Shown one piece after another: positions 59,437 to 64,000 of a stretch of 64,000 nt of DNA. Each line of letters begins with the position of its first letter. Within the stretch, counting starts at the first letter, position 1. The translations under genes and the position numbers were made by a program. The notes under the pieces were generated by a model, which ran no database searches, had not been told where the DNA came from, and saw only the letters and a list, made by a program, of their open reading frames with translations. The stretch comes from Thalassomonas viridans (GTDB lineage: Bacteria; Pseudomonadota; Gammaproteobacteria; Enterobacterales; Alteromonadaceae), in the NCBI RefSeq assembly GCF_000948985.2, contig NZ_CP059733.1, positions 5,890,001 through 5,954,000 on the forward strand, read 5' to 3'.

Positions 59437-61104
59437 TCAGGCGGCGATCCGGGGTAAAATCAAGGTAAAGGTAGTGCCTTTGCCCTTTTCGCTGCTGACG
59501 CTGATCTCTCCCGCCAGCACATTGATAATGATGTTGTAGACGATATTCAATCCCAGGCCGCTGCCTCCTTTACCCAGTTTAGTGGTATAAAAAGGATCAA
59601 AGATCCGGTTAACCCTGTCCTTCTCGATACCGCAACCATTGTCCTTATAGATAAGCTTCACCTTGTCTTCCCCCAGGGCATAGGCTTTAAGGGACATCTT
59701 CCCGTTTTCTATGCCTTCGAAAGCATGGACGATGGAATTGTTGACAAAATTGGCGATCACTTGCCCCAGCGGTCCGGGATAACTGTCCATGGCAATATCT
59801 TCTTCAATATCCGCCTCCAGCTGAAAGTGGTTTTGTTTCAGCATAGGACTCAGGGTTTTGATAACATCTTGCAGAGCTTTTTTTAATTCGAATTTACGTT
59901 TGCGGTCACTAGTTTGATCCGTTGATACCTGTTTAAAGCTGCCGATAAGCTCGGTGGCTTTATAGATGTTCAGTTCAATAAGATCCGATTCGTCTATGGC
60001 CTGGATCAGCGAGTCTTCCAGGGTCGATTTTTTCAGCGTTCCCTGCTCAAAAGCCTGCTTCAGCTTTACCATACGCTCTTTTAAAGAAGAAGAAGCCACC
60101 AGGCTGTTGCCTATCGGGGTATTTAACTCATGGGAAACCCCCGCCACCAAACTGCCCAGGGCCGCCATTTTCTCTGAATGTATCAGCTGTTTCTGGGTTT
60201 TTTGCAGCTGTTCAGTCTTTTCATTGACCTTTTGGCTGATACGTTCATTTTGCAGTGCCTGTATCCAGGTAAGCGCCGACAACAGCAGGGTAATAATGCT
60301 GCCCCCCAGCATAATGGCAGTTGCCAGGACAATATCCGGACCGCCTTCATAATTGTCATGCACCTGCCAGTTGAAATACCATTCCTTGCCCACCCCCATA
60401 ATACGCAAGACTTTTTCGGCCTTAATCTCTCCCTGCTTAACCGGGTTAAGCCCGGGCATAAGCAGCAGCTGCTGGTTTTCCAGCAACAGGGAAATATTAA
60501 GTCCGTCGGGCACATATAAATCAACCAGGCCGTCAAGCAGATTGGAAATATCAACGGTCGACAACAAGACCCCGCTGGCAACCCCGCTTTGCAGGGCAAA
60601 GCCGAGCAGGACTTTGTAATTGTCATCCGTGGCTTTAAAAATAGGGCCGACGATCATTTGTTCCGGCGATAAAAAAGCCCGCTGCAGGGTAGCATCAATT
60701 TCCGGGATATCGGGCAAAGGGTAATTGGCCTGCCACAATTCCTGCCCGCCGGCGGCCAAATCCACCACCATGCCGCCTTTTGCCGTAGGAACAACAAAAG
60801 CAATGGATAAGGTACGTATGGTGTCTTCGGTTTGTTCGATAAGTTTGATTGCCGCCTCAAATTCTTCCTGGCTGATATCGCCGGTGGCGTAATAAAGTGA
60901 CGTGATGCCTTTAAAGGTTTCTTTTTCCCTGTCCAGCCAACTGATAAAAATGTTACTGATTCGCTCGGCCTGGCGGAAACCGTCGTTAAGCCAGCCCTGC
61001 TCTGCCGCCTGCCTGACTTTATAAGAAGTGAATACGCTGGTGGAAATGCCTAACAGCAGCATGATAGTCACGGCAACTAAGTAGATGATATTAAAACGCT
61101 TCAT
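59437..61104 (-). CDS. CHASE-domain membrane histidine kinase
   Basis: The 555-residue sensor has a first membrane helix (LVAVTIMLLLGISTSVFTS), a periplasmic CHASE domain (FRQAERISNIFISWLDREKETFKGITSLY), a second helix near residue 260 (IMLGGSIITLLLSALTWIQ), a coiled coil, and a kinase core (AGVSHELNTPIGN with His, FVNNSIVHAF, GKGGSGLGLNIVYNI). It follows a TorT-like binding protein by 6 bp, so ligand signals probably reach it through that protein. Convergent with the two RR-kinase genes. Confidence 0.9.
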   Translation of the reverse strand: MKRFNIIYLVAVTIMLLLGISTSVFTSYKVRQAAEQGWLNDGFRQAERISNIFISWLDREKETFKGITSLYYATGDISQEEFEAAIKLIEQTEDTIRTLSIAFVVPTAKGGMVVDLAAGGQELWQANYPLPDIPEIDATLQRAFLSPEQMIVGPIFKATDDNYKVLLGFALQSGVASGVLLSTVDISNLLDGLVDLYVPDGLNISLLLENQQLLLMPGLNPVKQGEIKAEKVLRIMGVGKEWYFNWQVHDNYEGGPDIVLATAIMLGGSIITLLLSALTWIQALQNERISQKVNEKTEQLQKTQKQLIHSEKMAALGSLVAGVSHELNTPIGNSLVASSSLKERMVKLKQAFEQGTLKKSTLEDSLIQAIDESDLIELNIYKATELIGSFKQVSTDQTSDRKRKFELKKALQDVIKTLSPMLKQNHFQLEADIEEDIAMDSYPGPLGQVIANFVNNSIVHAFEGIENGKMSLKAYALGEDKVKLIYKDNGCGIEKDRVNRIFDPFYTTKLGKGGSGLGLNIVYNIIINVLAGEISVSSEKGKGTTFTLILPRIAA

Positions 61105-61110
61105 TGAGTT

Positions 61111-62178
61111 TTAATTCACTTCTAAAATTTCTTTATAACCATATGGGGCAAAAACATCTATGTAATCAAAATCATCTATGGTATCCGGGCTGAGTATTTT
61201 AAGTTTAGGAGTGACTTCATGATAATGAAGTTTTTTTTCCAATAACTTTACCGCCATATCTATGGCGAGCTTGCCCTGGAGCACAGGAGACGCGGTGATG
61301 GCCCCGCGGACCGTACCGCGTTTCATTTCCCGGTAAACCTGGGCGGTCAGGTTTAACGACAGCAGGGTCACCTCCTCTTCAAGCGACATACGTTTGAGCA
61401 AGTCACTGGCAATTTCCGCCACATAACCCGAGGTCACCAGCACATCCAGATCCAGGTTCTGGTTAAGGAAACGCGACAAGGTCTGCTGCACTTCCACATA
61501 TTCATGGCGGGTATATTCGGTGGCCAGTAAAGTGATTTTTTCCCTCTGGTACCGGCTTAAAAACCCCTGCTGGTATTGTTGGGCAAAAACCGAATCCGCC
61601 GGTCCGGGAAACAGGCCCACCTTCAACTTATCGGCGGCTTGTTCATTCGTTTGCCGGTTAAGGTAATCGGCAAGCAATTTGCCGTTCTCACTGGCCTGGG
61701 GAATGACATTGGCATTGATAAACACGCTTTTTACCGGGTAGCCGACAGCAATCACAGGTACATTAAAAACCTTGCCCTTGTCAGACTGATCATAAACGCC
61801 TCCCAGGATAATGCCCTGGCTGGATTTGCGGCACAGCTCCAGATAGGCCTGCTGCTTGTCGACACCGGTAAAGTCCCCTACCTGAAATATCTTCAAGCGT
61901 ATGCCCAGCTTACGCGCCTGTTTGCTCAGGCCATAATTGATGGAAAACCAGTAGGAGGTATCCAGCACAGGCACTATTGCACAAAGCTGCCACGGCTTTC
62001 TGGCCCGCTTTAGCCAGGTATAACTCATATTTTCATCATATTTGCCGTCAAGCAGGAGCCCGGAGGCAGATTGCTCTCCAAAGGCCGGGGCGGCGGACAG
62101 GTAACAGGTAAACAAGACGAGAAGTAATAGCTTTATGCCGGTACGGCAACAAGTGGTTGTTAATCCCGAGAGACGCAT
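61111..62178 (-). CDS. Periplasmic binding protein, TorT-like
   Basis: The protein of about 355 residues has a signal peptide (LLLLVLFTCYLSAAPAFG) and a type-I sugar-binding fold (LCAIVPVLDTSYWFSINYGLSKQARKLG, GIILGGV, KLVGLFPGPADSVFAQQYQQGFL approx). Its layout resembles TorT, which binds TMAO and passes the signal to the TorS kinase. It stands 6 bp before the CHASE kinase gene, giving a TorT-TorS-like pair. The start at 62178 has AGGGG; a TTG at 62196 is rejected. The ligand is unknown. Confidence 0.85.
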   Translation of the reverse strand: MRLSGLTTTCCRTGIKLLLLVLFTCYLSAAPAFGEQSASGLLLDGKYDENMSYTWLKRARKPWQLCAIVPVLDTSYWFSINYGLSKQARKLGIRLKIFQVGDFTGVDKQQAYLELCRKSSQGIILGGVYDQSDKGKVFNVPVIAVGYPVKSVFINANVIPQASENGKLLADYLNRQTNEQAADKLKVGLFPGPADSVFAQQYQQGFLSRYQREKITLLATEYTRHEYVEVQQTLSRFLNQNLDLDVLVTSGYVAEIASDLLKRMSLEEEVTLLSLNLTAQVYREMKRGTVRGAITASPVLQGKLAIDMAVKLLEKKLHYHEVTPKLKILSPDTIDDFDYIDVFAPYGYKEILEVN

Positions 62179-62272
62179 AAACTTATTTCCCCTCAACTAT
62201 TTGTATTAATTATTATCCCTGTCTTTGAAAAGACAAGCAGAGCCTGGGTTGTAGCGCCGGAGAAAAGATAAA

Positions 62273-63262
62273 TCAGTTGATCACATCGTCAACCTGGGAC
62301 AGCAGGTTTTCCCGGTACTGGATGCTTCTTTTATTCAAAATAGTGACATTGACAATTTGTTTCACCGACAGGGGATGCTCGATGTTTTGCTCAAGAATTT
62401 TCCAGTCGTTTTCCATGATCTCCAGCAGCACCGAAGACGCCTGCACCCCGAGGCCATAATGATCCGGCACTATGGCAAAAGAGCCCAGGTTCAGTTTGGT
62501 TGCCAGCAGGGATTTGATGCCGACGATCACCGGCAGTTTAGAACGGGTGATTAACGGCAGCCAGACCTTTTTCAGCGCCTTCTGGTTGATCAGCTGGTTG
62601 TCGTTAAGCAGCCAGATAACATCAACTCCCTGGTTGATCAGCCCCTGCAGCTGCTGTTTTATTTTCCGGTTCATATTGCGATCTTTATTGGGTAATTTTC
62701 CCCCGATCAGCTCTATGCCTTCCGCCCGGCAATAAGCGACATTTTCATCAAAAATATCCTGCATCCAGCTGCGGTATACCACCCCGACTTTTTTAATCGG
62801 TTTTTCCATCAACAGGCGCATATTCACCACGCTGGTCACCAGGGGAATTTCATAACGTATCCCGGTGGCATTCTTAAGGAAGGGAATAAACTTATCGACA
62901 AATAAAGCCGCCAGGGCAATGCTGGGCGGGAACTCCTGGCCGGGGAAAGCCTGCTGGTACTTGGTATAAAGGTTCACCGAACTGTTGCCGATCAGCACTA
63001 TCACTTTCGGCTGGTGTGTTTTGATCTGCGCCGCCACATCCGACACCCGGCTGCCGGCATCGACCACTAACTCGGCAAAACCTATGTCCCCTTCCAGATC
63101 ATCCGACATACCGTTAACCACTTCGCTAAAATCATCGCCAGGTGCGCGCAAAACCAGGGCGGTATTTGCCAGAGCCGGCCCGATGCCTGCCAGTATCAAA
63201 ACCAGCAAGAGGCAACTTATCCATGCCGCTTTGTGAAACACGGCCTTGCTTAATAACGTCAT
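62273..63262 (-). CDS. ABC-type substrate-binding-like periplasmic protein
   Basis: The 329-residue exported protein has a signal segment (WISCLLLVLILAGIGPALA) and a type-I binding fold (KVIVLIGNSSVNLY, KKVGVVYRSWMQ, GVDVIWLLNDNQLINQ) typical of the ABC substrate-binding family related to YtrF-like or PF04392 proteins. The start at ATG 63262 overlaps the preceding stop by 4 bp (ATGA). No permease or ATPase is nearby, so it may feed the sensor kinase rather than a transporter. Confidence 0.85.
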   Translation of the reverse strand: MTLLSKAVFHKAAWISCLLLVLILAGIGPALANTALVLRAPGDDFSEVVNGMSDDLEGDIGFAELVVDAGSRVSDVAAQIKTHQPKVIVLIGNSSVNLYTKYQQAFPGQEFPPSIALAALFVDKFIPFLKNATGIRYEIPLVTSVVNMRLLMEKPIKKVGVVYRSWMQDIFDENVAYCRAEGIELIGGKLPNKDRNMNRKIKQQLQGLINQGVDVIWLLNDNQLINQKALKKVWLPLITRSKLPVIVGIKSLLATKLNLGSFAIVPDHYGLGVQASSVLLEIMENDWKILEQNIEHPLSVKQIVNVTILNKRSIQYRENLLSQVDDVIN

Positions 63263-63966
63263 TCTGACATCGTCAGCCATTTGTCTACTCCCAGCGTAGC
63301 ATTTATCTTATCGTCAAAACGGCTGATACAACGCAGCAGTTTTTCTTTAGCGTTGGCGCCGTTGAGGGCAAGGTTCACCAGGTTCATGGTCAAATTGGAA
63401 GCACTTGCCACCAGTTTCAGGTTAGATTTGGCTTTTAACTGCGAAAAATGGCTTTCGGACACCAGCACAGCTTCAACCGAGCCGAAAGTGAGCAGCGGCA
63501 GCAAATCTTCGGTTTTGGTAACTCTTTTCAGCTTGACCGCAACCGGGAAGGCACCGGCAATAAACTCTCCCATAGGTTTACGTCCCAGCAGGTCAACCAC
63601 GCCGATTTTTTTCTGTGCCATATCCTGCACCGCCAGCGGCTGGCCCACCGAGACAATGACGTATTTTTCCCTGGTCTGGCCGTTTTTCGAGCCCTGCAGC
63701 ACCATATCGAAAGAGCCCAGGCGTTCTATGATAGGCATAAGGGAGAGCACAGCATTGGGAGGGGTATTTTTGATCTGCCGGCGAAAATCCTTGCCGCGCC
63801 CGAAAACCGTCACCTCCAACTCGGGACATACCTGGGAAATCTGCTGCTGCATCACTTTGGCCCTTACCTGGGTGGGAAGAAAAACAAACAAGGATTCGGC
63901 CTGCACAGGAAAGGAAAGAATAATGGCGAGAATAAAAAAAGTGGCTTGCTTGCCGTGTATCACCAA
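63259..63966 (-). CDS. PhnD/PBP2-type periplasmic binding protein, possibly N-terminally incomplete
   Basis: At least 235 residues have a signal-like segment (ATFFILAIILSFPVQA) and a type-II periplasmic binding fold (FVFLPTQVRAKVMQQQI, IVSVGQPLAVQDMAQKKIGVVDLLG). It ends in an ATGA overlap with the next gene. The likely start is TTG at 63966 or GTG at 63963, but the frame is open to the right edge of the window, so a start further upstream cannot be excluded. First visible gene of the binding-protein/kinase operon. Confidence 0.75.
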   Translation of the reverse strand: MVIHGKQATFFILAIILSFPVQAESLFVFLPTQVRAKVMQQQISQVCPELEVTVFGRGKDFRRQIKNTPPNAVLSLMPIIERLGSFDMVLQGSKNGQTREKYVIVSVGQPLAVQDMAQKKIGVVDLLGRKPMGEFIAGAFPVAVKLKRVTKTEDLLPLLTFGSVEAVLVSESHFSQLKAKSNLKLVASASNLTMNLVNLALNGANAKEKLLRCISRFDDKINATLGVDKWLTMSE

Positions 63967-64000
63967 GATCGCAAAACTCCGGTTACCGGTATCAGCCCCG

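Overview
The window looks like chromosomal DNA of a marine gammaproteobacterium of the order Alteromonadales, most likely a Colwelliaceae relative such as Thalassomonas. This is inferred from gene order and protein style, not from a search. Support comes from divergent pilM/mrcA, an argE-argCBFGH divergon ending in the fused ArgH(A) known from marine gammaproteobacteria, a metJ/metBL-metF block, PEP-CTERM proteins with sigma-54 type promoters, and a CtlX/Lrp/AGCS block. No rRNA, tRNA, CRISPR array or insertion sequence was seen.

Layout. 0-18 kb is core metabolism: pilMN (minus), PBP1A (plus), the arginine cluster with ARG-box-like palindromes between argC and argE, a conserved protein with a degenerate HD-GYP-like architecture, and metF-metL-metB facing metJ across two arrays of Met boxes. 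18-34 kb is accessory: a PEP-CTERM protein, an amidinotransferase-family hydrolase with an Lrp regulator and an alanine/glycine symporter, an orphan Phd/YefM-type antitoxin, a LysR/MFS pair, an Ada-like repair protein plus EamA exporter, a secreted metallophosphatase, a cytochrome b/heme-binding protein with a DUF1566 partner, and more secreted proteins.

35-44 kb is the most unusual part. Two paralogous Crp/Fnr regulators, each preceded by the same TGTCC-N6-GGACA palindrome, bracket a secreted GH5 glycosidase and a visibly AT-rich island. The island encodes two small membrane proteins, a reverse transcriptase and a SLATT-like two-helix membrane protein overlapping it by 4 bp (ATGA). Directly upstream of the SLATT gene lies a 131-nt element closed by a perfect 14-bp inverted repeat and holding five small hairpins, one with a cUUCGg tetraloop on the operon strand. 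I read this as a probable RT-based anti-phage system: structured ncRNA, membrane effector and RT.

44-64 kb has a third PEP-CTERM gene, an endonuclease/exonuclease/phosphatase family protein, several small or secreted proteins of unknown function (one with an HELSH zinc motif), a RoxA-like diheme lipoprotein, a short malic enzyme, and a signalling cluster. That cluster has two response-regulator/histidine-kinase proteins on plus, facing a CHASE-type sensor kinase with three periplasmic binding proteins on minus, and probably forms one multi-input phosphorelay. Start codons were moved to internal ATG/GTG codons where a Shine-Dalgarno sequence or gene overlap favoured them; this is stated in each entry.
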